Shown here piece by piece: positions 23,854 to 33,304 of a DNA stretch of 40,938 nucleotides. The position numbers and the translations under genes were made by a program. The notes below the pieces were generated by a model. That model did not search any database. It was not told the DNA's origin and saw nothing but the letters and a program-made list of their open reading frames with translations. Source of the DNA: an uncultured Thiodictyon sp. (lineage in GTDB: Bacteria; Pseudomonadota; Gammaproteobacteria; Chromatiales; Chromatiaceae); contig CAILVI010000289.1 in the NCBI GenBank assembly GCA_903837595.1, forward strand, positions 1-40,938. Direction: 5' to 3'. The stretch's first letter is position 1, and each line of letters begins with the position of its first letter.

Positions 23854-24143
23854 ACTGGTATCCCACCATTCACCAGAACAACAATCAGCCGGACAGAGAC
23901 TGCGGGGCGCCGCGATAGACTGAAATCACGCCGACGCAGACTGCCGCGGCGCCACGACAGACGCAAACCGGCCGCCGCCGACCTGCGGCGGACCCCCGGG
24001 ACCCTGGCGCGGTGTCGCTGAGCCCGCGGGCGGCACATCTCAAGACCTGCGGCGCGTTCCTGAGGGTTCGCGGCGTACGCCGCAAAGGCTCAGGCGTGAG
24101 GTGTAAAAACGCTTAATATCATCGTGTTAAGCGGCTTACACAC
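23854..24143. other. GC-rich intergenic stretch without a supported gene
   Basis: Holds many loose GCGGCG/GCCGC pieces (CGGCGTAC-GCCGC near 24070) that look like degenerate relatives of the 21-bp tandem repeat that follows. Open frames here encode Arg-rich, non-family sequence. Confidence 0.5.
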
Positions 24144-24269
24144 GTCGTATTGCTCGCGGCGTACGCCGCGACACTTGCGGCGTACGCCGCGATCCTTGAG
24201 ATGTATGCCGCGATCCTTGAGATGCACGCCGCGATCCTTGCGACGTATGCCGCGATCCTTGCGGCGCAC
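24144..24269. repeat. 21-bp tandem repeat array, about six units
   Basis: Units start at 24144, 24165, 24186, 24207, 24228 and 24249; the core is GCCGCGATCCTTG followed by eight variable bases ending in TAT, CAC or TAC. The period is exactly 21 bp (seven codons), so minus-strand translation gives a seven-residue repeat (KDRGVHL-like), but no credible gene surrounds it. Confidence 0.9.
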
Positions 24270-24389
24270 GGCTGAAGCCTCGCGGGACGCCGCGCGAGTC
24301 TTGATCGGTACCGCTGGGGCCTGGCGTGGTGCGACACCGCTGGAGCGACTGTAAACGTATTCGCCGCCGCGCCAATCCGCACAGCGCCT

Positions 24390-24477
24390 GTAGGCTGGGT
24401 AGAGCGCGGCGAAACCCAGCAACAGATGCCTTGGATGCGCGCAAATGATGGGTTTCGCTGCGCTCTACCCATCCTAC
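24390..24477. repeat. Interspersed inverted repeat (GTAGG-TGGGTAGAGCGC family)
   Basis: The arms GTAGGCTGGGTAGAGCGCGG...AAACCCA and TGGGTTTCGCTGCGCTCTAC...CCTAC are near-perfect complements of about 29 bases across a 30-base centre. It lies 18 bases after the stop of the methyltransferase gene and may act as its transcript-end structure. Confidence 0.82.
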
Positions 24478-24495
24478 GGGAATCGCTGATCCACG

Positions 24496-27450
24496 CTATA
24501 CCTCGAAGACCTTGAGCACTTCATCGCCATAATGGTTGATGACCTTCACCGCCACCTTGCCGGTGATTGGGGGCGGGAAGGAGCGGCTGCGGGTCCGGTA
24601 CAGCGCCTCCCAGGCCGACTCGTCGATGTCGGCCTTGAGTGCACGCTTGAGCTTCTCATAGGGCTTGTCGCCGCCGGTGAAATAGGCGTGGCGGACAAAA
24701 AAACTCTCGCCGTTATAATTTGTGTCGATGAACCAGCAGGCGATGTCATCGGTGCCGTGGCTGCGGACCTGGCCGGTGGTGGGGTCGTAGATGTCCAGCC
24801 CGCGGATCTCGACAGTGAACCGGCCGTCTTTTTGCGCCATCAGCTTGCCGGTCTTGGGATCGACCGGGGCGATGTCCGGCTCGCCGAAGACCATGAACAG
24901 ATTGCCGCTGCCGGTCTTCTTCAGCAACTCGTCGCCCATCGCCAGGTCTGGGTTCATCTTCACCGGCAGGATGGTCAATTTGCCATAGCGCTTGGCCTCC
25001 TCGGTCACCGAGGGGTCGAAGGCAAAGGCGCAGACCAGCAACAGGTCGAAGCCGAGGCCCTGGATCGCCTCCTTGGCCGCCTCCTTCACCTGGAAGGCGC
25101 CTAGGGTGCCATGTTCAGGCCCGAGTGAGAGCGCTACCCGCCGGGCCTTGCCGTCCTTCTCGGTGTATTCGCCCTCGGCCTGGATCCAGCACCCGGCCAA
25201 GGGTTCCAGCCGGTCGAAGGTGAGCCGTTCCTGTTTCACCGTATTCTGGACCCCGGCCTTGCGCAGATTATCGAGGATCAGGACGGCAAAATCGGTTGCC
25301 TGGTCCTTGGCCTCGCGTTCGGCCTGGGGCAGGGCGGCACTCCCCTCGCCGGTCGGCAGGACGCGATGGGGCGAGAGCGATTCGACGGTAAAGGGTCCGG
25401 TGACCCGCACCCGCTTCTTGTCCTCATAGGGCTGATCGAACAGTGTCTCGGTCTCGGCGTTGCGCGCAATCGATCCGTCGATGGCCTGTTGACGCGCGCG
25501 GCGCGCGTCCCACCATTGGCGGTGAATCTCGGCGATCGGTGTCGGCCAGGGGTCGGCCGGGCGCGGCGGCAAGGTGTCGAGTGTGTACTGGCGCCCGAGT
25601 GTGGCATTGAGCCCCTGCAATCCATGGTTGACGCTCTGGGCATCGGGTGCCGCGGTCTTGCGCAGCGTCTGCAGGCGGGCGAACTGGGTCTGGGTCTCGG
25701 TGGCCCATGGGGTTTCGGCCTCCCGCGGGACCTCCCATTCCTGCCAGTGCTTGTTGAGCAGCCGGTTCAGCTCGGCGCGCAGCGGCCCCAGGGTCTCCTG
25801 CCAGGTGGCATGAATCGTATCGATCTCGGCATTGTTGGCGATGGCCTTGAGTGTGACGTGCGGGACCGTTTTATAGACGAAGCCCTGTTTGATGTCGTCC
25901 CGCGGGGGCGGGGCATCCGGGGGTGGCAGGGTCCCGGTGAGCTCCATCGCCTTGCGGCGCCCCTCTTCCGAGTCGGCCAGCAGATAATAAGGATAGCGTG
26001 CGGCCATCAGCCGGGTGCGCGCCAGGGCCAGTGCAACGCGGGAGGTATCGATGGTGATCCAGCGCCGGCCCCACTGCTCGGCGACATAGGCGGTGGTGCC
26101 TGAACCGCAGGTGGGGTCCAGGACCAGGTCGCCGGGGTCGGTGGTCATGAGGATGCATCGCTGAATCACATCGTTAAATGTTTCCACTACATATATCTGC
26201 TCAGATCCGAATCCAGATTTCTTTATGTCCATCCAGTCATTGTTAATTTGATTGAAGTTTGGTTCGCGATAAAACTTCCAAGTTAACGTGTTCCCGACAC
26301 CGAATGCCCGCCCACTCTTTACGACTGTTTTCATCTCCTCAGAAGTAACACTCCAGTGGCGACCATTAGGGGGAAGATAATCCTTGCCACGCCATTGTAC
26401 TGCTCGCTTCGAATCTTCCGTCGCACCTTGTGAATCGGTGGGGCGAAGCTGCAGAATTCGTCCTTCTGGCCTAAGAATCGGGTTCTGCTTCTGCTTTAGC
26501 GAAAGATCTATGATTTCGCCTTCTGAGGTTTCTACGCATACATATCTTTCGTTTGGGTTTGGGATTGGATCAACTTCAACGCGAAGCTGACGATATTTTG
26601 AAACTGATAATGGTTGATTCTTTGCATACCAGATGATGTAATCGCAGGTTGCCGCAAGTTGGCTTGATGTTGTGCCGCTTGTCTTTGCAAAAGGGATAAG
26701 CGATATGAAATTGTTCGTTTGAAATATCTCGTCCATTAAGCAACGGACGAGATGAACATTCTCATCCCCAATCTGCACAAAGATCGACCCGCTCTCGGTC
26801 AGCAGTTCGCGCGCCACCTGTAACCGGTCGCGCAGATGCGGCAGATAGGAATGGATGCCATATTCCCAGGTGTCCCGAAACGCCTTGATCTGTTCCGGCT
26901 GCCGGGTGAGGTCCTCGGCCTTACCGTCCTTCACATCGCGCTTACGGGTGCTCACCTGCCAGTTGGAGCCGAATTTGATCCCATAGGGCGGGTCCAGATA
27001 GATCATCTGCACCTTGCCCTTGAGCCGCTCCTTCTCCGCCAGCGAGGTCATCACCTGCAGGCTGTCGCCCAGGATCAGCCGGTTCTGCCAATGCTGGTTG
27101 TGCTGATAGAATTTGATCAGTTGCTCGAAGGCGATGCCGTTGAAGTCAGAGAAGAAATCGAGCTGCAACTCGCCACTCTGACCGCCGGTGCGGATGTCCT
27201 CGATCAGTGCCTGCGGGTGGACCTTCTCCTGGATATAGACCGGCACCACCGGCACCTCCAGGTCGCCGCTGTCCTGCGCGTCCTTACCGCGCCAGACCAG
27301 TTGTGGATCGAGATCCGAGTTACGGGGATAGCGCATGGTCTTGGGCTCATGCTCATCGTCCGCGACAAAATCCCGCAACTCCTCGGTCGGGATATTCGCA
27401 CGGCTCGCGTCCTGGTGCTTGTGACTGTCGATCGGGGTCTGATTGGCCAT
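24496..27450 (-). CDS. Site-specific DNA methyltransferase, Type III Mod-like
   Basis: A protein of 984 residues predicted to methylate adenine (or cytosine N4) in a specific site. Beta-class order: DPPYG (motif IV, D153-Y156) comes before DPTCGSG (motif I, about 445-451), with the variable target-recognition region between. The long C-terminus includes LAGCWIQAEGEYTEKDGKAR and LLLVCAFAFDPSV. The frame is intact. The part encoding roughly residues 230-430 (about 26160-26760) is much lower in GC (35-40% in hand-counted lines against 55-68% at the edges), so the recognition domain seems to have been replaced by transfer. The partner restriction gene upstream is broken, so this may be a solitary methylase. 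Confidence 0.93.
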   Translation of the reverse strand: MANQTPIDSHKHQDASRANIPTEELRDFVADDEHEPKTMRYPRNSDLDPQLVWRGKDAQDSGDLEVPVVPVYIQEKVHPQALIEDIRTGGQSGELQLDFFSDFNGIAFEQLIKFYQHNQHWQNRLILGDSLQVMTSLAEKERLKGKVQMIYLDPPYGIKFGSNWQVSTRKRDVKDGKAEDLTRQPEQIKAFRDTWEYGIHSYLPHLRDRLQVARELLTESGSIFVQIGDENVHLVRCLMDEIFQTNNFISLIPFAKTSGTTSSQLAATCDYIIWYAKNQPLSVSKYRQLRVEVDPIPNPNERYVCVETSEGEIIDLSLKQKQNPILRPEGRILQLRPTDSQGATEDSKRAVQWRGKDYLPPNGRHWSVTSEEMKTVVKSGRAFGVGNTLTWKFYREPNFNQINNDWMDIKKSGFGSEQIYVVETFNDVIQRCILMTTDPGDLVLDPTCGSGTTAYVAEQWGRRWITIDTSRVALALARTRLMAARYPYYLLADSEEGRRKAMELTGTLPPPDAPPPRDDIKQGFVYKTVPHVTLKAIANNAEIDTIHATWQETLGPLRAELNRLLNKHWQEWEVPREAETPWATETQTQFARLQTLRKTAAPDAQSVNHGLQGLNATLGRQYTLDTLPPRPADPWPTPIAEIHRQWWDARRARQQAIDGSIARNAETETLFDQPYEDKKRVRVTGPFTVESLSPHRVLPTGEGSAALPQAEREAKDQATDFAVLILDNLRKAGVQNTVKQERLTFDRLEPLAGCWIQAEGEYTEKDGKARRVALSLGPEHGTLGAFQVKEAAKEAIQGLGFDLLLVCAFAFDPSVTEEAKRYGKLTILPVKMNPDLAMGDELLKKTGSGNLFMVFGEPDIAPVDPKTGKLMAQKDGRFTVEIRGLDIYDPTTGQVRSHGTDDIACWFIDTNYNGESFFVRHAYFTGGDKPYEKLKRALKADIDESAWEALYRTRSRSFPPPITGKVAVKVINHYGDEVLKVFEV

Positions 27451-27496
27451 GGTGAGTTCAGCACAAAATCATGTGGAGTGGGTAAGGTTTGCGTGG

Positions 27497-27525
27497 GTAG
27501 GGGCGGGTTTGAAACCCGCCCCTAC
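27497..27525. repeat. Perfect palindrome upstream of the methyltransferase gene
   Basis: GTAGGGGCGGGTTT-G-AAACCCGCCCCTAC has perfect 14-bp arms around one base. It sits 47 bases before the methyltransferase start, in the gap after the restriction gene. It resembles a common proteobacterial repeat; it could also influence transcription of the methylase. Confidence 0.85.
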
Positions 27526-27578
27526 GGCCGATTTAAACCCCGCCCGTACATCATTGCATCGCGCAGGCATTGCGCACT

Positions 27579-27647
27579 GGAGGGCGAGGCTTTAGCCGGA
27601 GGAGGGCCGTTGAGATGCAATGTCGACCGGCTAAAGCCTCGACCTCC
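27579..27647. repeat. 69-bp palindromic element, copy C
   Basis: The arms 27579-27599 and 27627-27647 (GGAGG[G/T]CGAGGCTTTAGCC type) pair over 21 bases with one mismatch. It is again 69 bp long and shares ATGGTCG-like flanking bases after the right arm with copy B. It lies between the restriction and methyltransferase genes. Confidence 0.9.
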
Positions 27648-27748
27648 TGTGTTCTTATGGTCGAAGCGGCGTTCAATTGCGTCATTCAAACGACGCAGAG
27701 ACTCCAATTTTTTCCGTCCGCCCTTTGATCGTTCGACCAGCGCAAGGC

Positions 27749-30700
27749 TCATGGCGAACGGAAAAAATCGCGGATGTCCTTCTTGGCATCGTGCGGGTCC
27801 TTTATTTGGACAAAGCCCCAGAGCCCGAAGCGCCCGTCATTGTTGACCGCCGGCACCCAGAGGCTCTTGACGGTGGCCACCTTGGCGTCCTTGTCATCGC
27901 GCTTTTCGCCGGACACCTCGATGAGCAGATTCAGCAAGTCGGCGGCGCCATGCCCGTCGTCGATACGGGCGATGAAGTCGACCAGATAGGTGCGCGTCTG
28001 CCCGCCGACGGTATAGGGGATCAGGAAGTCCAGCCGGGGGATGTTCTTCACATAGGCATGCACCTCGTCCATCTGCTCCAGTGACTTGGCGACCGTGCCC
28101 TCCCAACCGCTGTCCAACACCACATGCGAGATGTGGCTCTTGTGATTGGTGCGCCAGGTGGCCTTGGTACTCAGATAACCGATCCCGCCGGTATCGCCCA
28201 GCGTGTTATAGGGCTGAAGGATCGGCTTGAGCCGCGGGGCCGTGCCCGTCGTGTCGCCGCTGACGATGGCCTGATAGATGCGGTCGGCGGCGGTATGGGC
28301 CAGCTCGACCAACAGCAGGAGTTGGGGAAAGGTATCGTCCTGGCAGTGGGGGATCACGCAGTCATGGAGCCAGCGCCGGGCAATGACCAATAGTTGGGGA
28401 AAGAGCCAGCCCTTGACGTCGGTCTCCAGGGGGCTGCCGATGGCATATTCGGTGGCGGACTCTTCGCGAAAATACTTCTCCAAGACCAACTTGGCCAGCA
28501 GGAACACCACCTCGTTGATCCGCTTGGCCTTCAGGTCGTCCAGGTGTTGCATGCTGGAGGCCCCGATGATCGGGGCGTTCTCGACGATGGTCGGCAATTG
28601 CTTGGAATTGAGTATGAGGCGGCTGCTCTCGGAGAAGCGCGCAGTGAGCTGTTGCGCGGCGATCTCATGGCGATACCCGGTCAGCCGGGGAAAGCAGATC
28701 CGCGCCTTGCCATGTTGCTCCAGGCTGGCGATATGGGTGCTGTCCTTCGGCCGTTTGCGCTCCGGCCCGCCACTGGTCGGCAGGAACTCAAACGGCACCC
28801 CATAGACTTCGGCATACTCCACCGGGAAGGCGTCGAACGTGACCGGCTCGCCATCGACCAGCACCGTCTGGGGTTGCGTCTCATAGCTCATGCGGCGCAG
28901 CCCGCGGCCGATGACCTGTTCGCAGATGAGTTGGGTGCCGAAGGCGCGCACCCCCAGGATATGGGTGACGGTATTGGCATCCCAGCCCTCGGTGAGCATG
29001 GAGACCGACACCACGCACTTGATGTGCTCGCCGAGCTTGCCTGGCTTGCCCACCGTGTTCATCACCTCGCGCAGGATGTCCTCATGGGTCAGTGCCTCCA
29101 CCGCGCGGCCCGGGAAGCGCTCGCGGATCTCGGCCTTGAATTCGTCGATCTCGCGCGCCGCCGCCTGTTTGAACTCGTCGGTGAGTGCCTCGCCGGACTC
29201 CAGTGCCTGGCTGTCGATCAAGAGTGTATTGGGGCGGTGCGACCAGCGGGTATCTTGAGCGTGCTGTTCGACATTACTGAAGATCGGCAGTTGGCCGGGG
29301 ACGATGACCGTCTGGCCACCGTTCAGCGCCTTTTCATAGCCGGCGATCCAGTCGAACACCAGCTTGGAGACTTGGGTATTGCTGCATACGACGATGAAGA
29401 CCGGCGGCAGGATGGCCCAGCCGGCGGCGGCCTGCTCCTGGTAACTGGCATACGATTTCGCATAATCGCTGTAGAGGTGATGCAGTGCGCCTTCCAGTTC
29501 CTTGGGCAACTGGGGCGTTTGCGCCTCGGTCTTCTTGCCGCGGGTCCCGCTGGGCAGTTGTTTGCCGATGGCATCTCACAGCCGGCGATAGACCGGCGAT
29601 TCCTGCTGGTCGGTATTGTCCGCGACCGGCACCCGCGGCACCTTGACGATGCCGCTCTCGATGGCGTCGATCAGGGCGAAATCGGACACCACCCAGGGGA
29701 ATAAATCGCCCTCGCGATAACCGGAACCGGCCAGAAAGAAGGGAGTGGCCGACAGGTCATAGACCGCCTTGATGCGGCGCTTCTCATGGAGCGCCTCCAG
29801 CCCGGAGATCCAGACGCGCGCATCGGCCTCGCGGCGCTCGGCCTCCCGCTTGGCGGTACCGGTGAGCTTCTCCTCGACGGTGCCCACCGGTTTGCGGTGA
29901 TAGCAATGGTGGGCCTCGTCGTTGAGTACGATCACCGGCCCCTTGGGACCCAAGGCGGCGCATAGGCGCGTGATCATCTGCCCTGGTGTCTCGCGGAATG
30001 GGTTGACCTCGTGTTTGCCGTTCAGTACCCGTTTGGTCAGCCCGGCGGCCTCGCCGCCCTCACGTAGCATGAATGCGTGATAGTTGGTGATGACGATCCG
30101 GGCAGAGCCCAACCCATCCTGGAAGGCGACCGGGACCAGGTCGAGTGTGCGATAATAGTTATTCGGATCACTCGGTAGCTGGGTGCGCAGCCGGTCCTTG
30201 ATGGTGATGCCGGGGGCGACAATCAGGAAGCGGTCGGTGAATAATGGTCCCTGGTCCCTGGTCCCTGGTCCCTGGTCCCGTGGCTTGGCATCGTCGGCCT
30301 GTTTGTTCAGGGTCTGCCAGGCGATCAGCATCGCCATGACGACGGTCTTGCCGCTGCCGGTGGCCATCTTGGCCGCGTAGCGCTGCAATATCGGGTGGCC
30401 TGCGGGGGTGGCTTGTGCGTTGGCATCTTTGAGGCGTTTGAGTAGCTTTCTTGCCTCCGTGCCGCCTTTGGCGGGGGCGATCTCGGTCAGATAGATGATG
30501 GTCTCCAGTGCTTCGACCTGACAGAAAAACAGTTTGCGCTCGCGCCCCGGGTCCTGCCAATGCTCCAACAGGCGCCGGGTGACGGTCGCGGCCCCATCGT
30601 AGTGAGTCGCCCGCCAGAGCCCCACCGACGTGCGGATATCGTTGATCAGATGGTTTTCTTCGGCGGTGCTGGTGAGCTCGAGATTGAGTTCGAGCGATTT

Positions 30701-30859
30701 GCCCTTGAGCCGCGGGCGCGGAACCGGCACAAAATAGACGCTCTTGCGCCGGCCGCGGCCGAGGGTGTCGGTGATGCCGTTGGCCGAAAACAGGAAATGG
30801 CGCCGCGGTTCGTCGAACGGCGAGTTGATGATCGGGTTGTCGATGGTGACGGCGGTCAT
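27749..30859 (-). pseudogene. Type III-like restriction subunit (helicase-nuclease), broken by one in-frame TGA
   Basis: One frame of 1,037 codons with a single internal stop at codon 428 (29578-29576, after SPVYRRL). The first part has Walker A ATGSGKT, DEAH-like LNDEAHHCYH and motif III DLSATPFF; the second has helicase motif VI QVIGRGLRR and a C-terminal nuclease-like segment (YLVDFIARID...LLIEVSGEK). Across the stop the protein continues DAIGKQLPSGTRGKK in the same frame, so a single base change (for example TGG to TGA) explains it. The second part has no good start (a TTG at 29509). A 7-bp tandem repeat lies at codons 194-205. Neighbours are Uma2 upstream and the methylase downstream. 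A sequencing error cannot be excluded. Confidence 0.88.
30246..30280. repeat. 7-bp tandem repeat (GGTCCCT, five units) inside the restriction gene
   Basis: Four exact GGTCCCT units and a fifth with one change (GGTCCCG). On the coding strand it encodes RDQGPGTRDQGP between helicase motifs. Seven is not a multiple of three, so loss or gain of one unit shifts the frame. Confidence 0.93.
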
Positions 30860-30902
30860 GGGGTCCTCCCGTTGGCGCTCCTAATATATCGCACACGCTC
30901 GG

Positions 30903-31526
30903 CTAGCGCGCGGCAAGTTCCCGCAACGCCTCCCGATAGCCGCGGATGGCCTCAAACGTCGTCGGCCGGTCGAGAAAGCCCCCGAGCAGCTCGAGATCCA
31001 GACCAGGGAGCACCTCGCTCGTGGTGAGCGGCACATACTTCTCGCCGCGCAGTCCGTAGGGTTGAATGCGGCCCTTGCGCCAGTACCAGACCTCGGCGAC
31101 ACCGAGCTTGCGGTAGATGGCGAGCTTGTCGATGCGCCCGGAGGTCCAGACCACCTCGATCGCCAGGTGCGGGCGCTCGGCGTCGGGGTTACCGAAGATG
31201 TAGCTTTCGTCCGGCTCGGCGCCGCGCGACTTGGGTTGGGACTTGAGGGTCCAGGAGCCGACGACGGAAAAGGGGATATCACGCTCCAGGCAGAAGGTCT
31301 CGACCAGCCGGCCGATGACTGACTTGATCGCCTCGTGGGTTCGCGATGGGCTCATGATCTCGACCTCGCCGTGCAGGTAGCAAATCCGTGGGGCCGAGTG
31401 GTCCCCGCGCATCACGAGCAGGCGCTCGTAGTCGTCCCAGGTCACACCGGACAGGTGGATGATGTGGTCTTCGACGTCCTCGGTCGGGCGGTCGTCCGTC
31501 AGCGCGTAGCGGGCTTGGGTGGACAT
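30903..31526 (-). CDS. Uma2 family (DUF820) nuclease-fold protein
   Basis: A 207-residue PD-(D/E)XK-fold protein: VTWDDYERLLVMRGDHSAPR, YLHGEVEIMSPSRTHE, then EPDESYIFGN and HLAIEVVWTSGRIDKLAIYR, with GVAEVWYWRKG. This order of acidic D/E residues and the IYRKLGVAEVWYW phrase are typical of Uma2/DUF820. The usual IEV.S.S is IEVVWTS here. Many genomes encode these proteins in numbers, and their function is unsettled. It is 43 bases upstream of the restriction gene on the same strand and may share its transcript. Confidence 0.87.
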   Translation of the reverse strand: MSTQARYALTDDRPTEDVEDHIIHLSGVTWDDYERLLVMRGDHSAPRICYLHGEVEIMSPSRTHEAIKSVIGRLVETFCLERDIPFSVVGSWTLKSQPKSRGAEPDESYIFGNPDAERPHLAIEVVWTSGRIDKLAIYRKLGVAEVWYWRKGRIQPYGLRGEKYVPLTTSEVLPGLDLELLGGFLDRPTTFEAIRGYREALRELAAR

Positions 31527-31651
31527 GGGGCCGGTCCTGCGGGTGGTTGGGCTGGGTCTGATTCTAAGCCGTTGATCGTGTGCTTGGCCACCCGGCTCGG
31601 GGCGCGCTCGCCGGTCCGCGCAGCGGACCCTACGGCCGCCGGTCCGGCCGA

Positions 31652-31680
31652 TGTGCGATGCCCCTTGGCTGTGCGATAAT
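31652..31680 (+). promoter_or_regulatory. Candidate recA promoter
   Basis: The extended -10 TGC-GATAAT (31672-31680) lies about 60 bases before recA with a weak -35 (TGTGCG, 17 bases upstream). No LexA box of the CTGT-N8-ACAG type is seen between 31540 and 31740. Confidence 0.45.
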
Positions 31681-31739
31681 CACCGCCTTTACAGCCTGGA
31701 TCGGCGCCCGCATCCCCGGGCGGCACCAACGGAGACCCG

Positions 31740-32798
<1,059 letters not shown>

Positions 32799-32815
32799 GC
32801 GCGGCAGCCCGCCAG

Positions 32816-33271
32816 ATGGAAGACCCCGACCCGCCTGCGGCGATCGAGCGCCTGGCGCTCAAGTTGCTCGCCGTCCGCGAGCACTCCCGGTTGGAGTTGG
32901 AGCGCAAGATCAAAGCCCGCGGTTACGATGCGGACGCGATCGAGCCGATCCTGGCCGGGCTCGTGGAGCAGGGCCTCATTGATGAGGTGCGGCTGGCGGA
33001 GACCTATGTCGCCGAGCGGGTGGGCAAGGGCTTCGGTCCCTTGCGGATCCGCGCCGAACTGCGCGATAAGGGCTTGTCGGATGAGGCCATCGATCCCCAT
33101 CTGGAGGCGATGCAGGACGCCTGGCCGCAGCTCCTCGCGCAGACGCATGACCGGCGCTTCGGCCCGGTCCCGCCGACTGATCACGCCGATTACGGCCGCC
33201 GTGGCCGTTTTTTGGAAAGCCGCGGCTTCCCGTCCGAGCTGATCCGTCGCCACCTTCGTTGGAACGACTGA
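32816..33271 (+). CDS. recX: RecA regulator RecX
   Basis: A 151-residue helical protein that restrains RecA filaments. The repeats of three-helix units are visible: ALKLLAVREHSRLELERKIK, GLIDEVRLAETYVAERVGKG and FGPLRIRAELRDKGLSDEAI, ending GRFLESRGFPSELIRRHLRW. It sits directly after recA and 33 bases before alaS, probably as a read-through transcript. Confidence 0.96.
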   Translation: MEDPDPPAAIERLALKLLAVREHSRLELERKIKARGYDADAIEPILAGLVEQGLIDEVRLAETYVAERVGKGFGPLRIRAELRDKGLSDEAIDPHLEAMQDAWPQLLAQTHDRRFGPVPPTDHADYGRRGRFLESRGFPSELIRRHLRWND

Positions 33272-33304
33272 CCGCCCTGTGTTGCGGTCCATTTGAGTAG
33301 CCCC

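Noticed and set aside
24144-24269. CRISPR array
   Set aside because: The units are contiguous 21-bp repeats without spacers, and no cas gene is present.
24090-24422. Minus-strand frame with a seven-residue peptide repeat
   Set aside because: The repeat follows directly from the 21-bp DNA array; there is no ribosome site, and the ends run into interspersed repeats.
29560-29595. TGA in the restriction gene as a selenocysteine codon
   Set aside because: No stem-loop of SECIS type was seen after the TGA, the position is a linker between helicase domains, and this family has no known selenoprotein.
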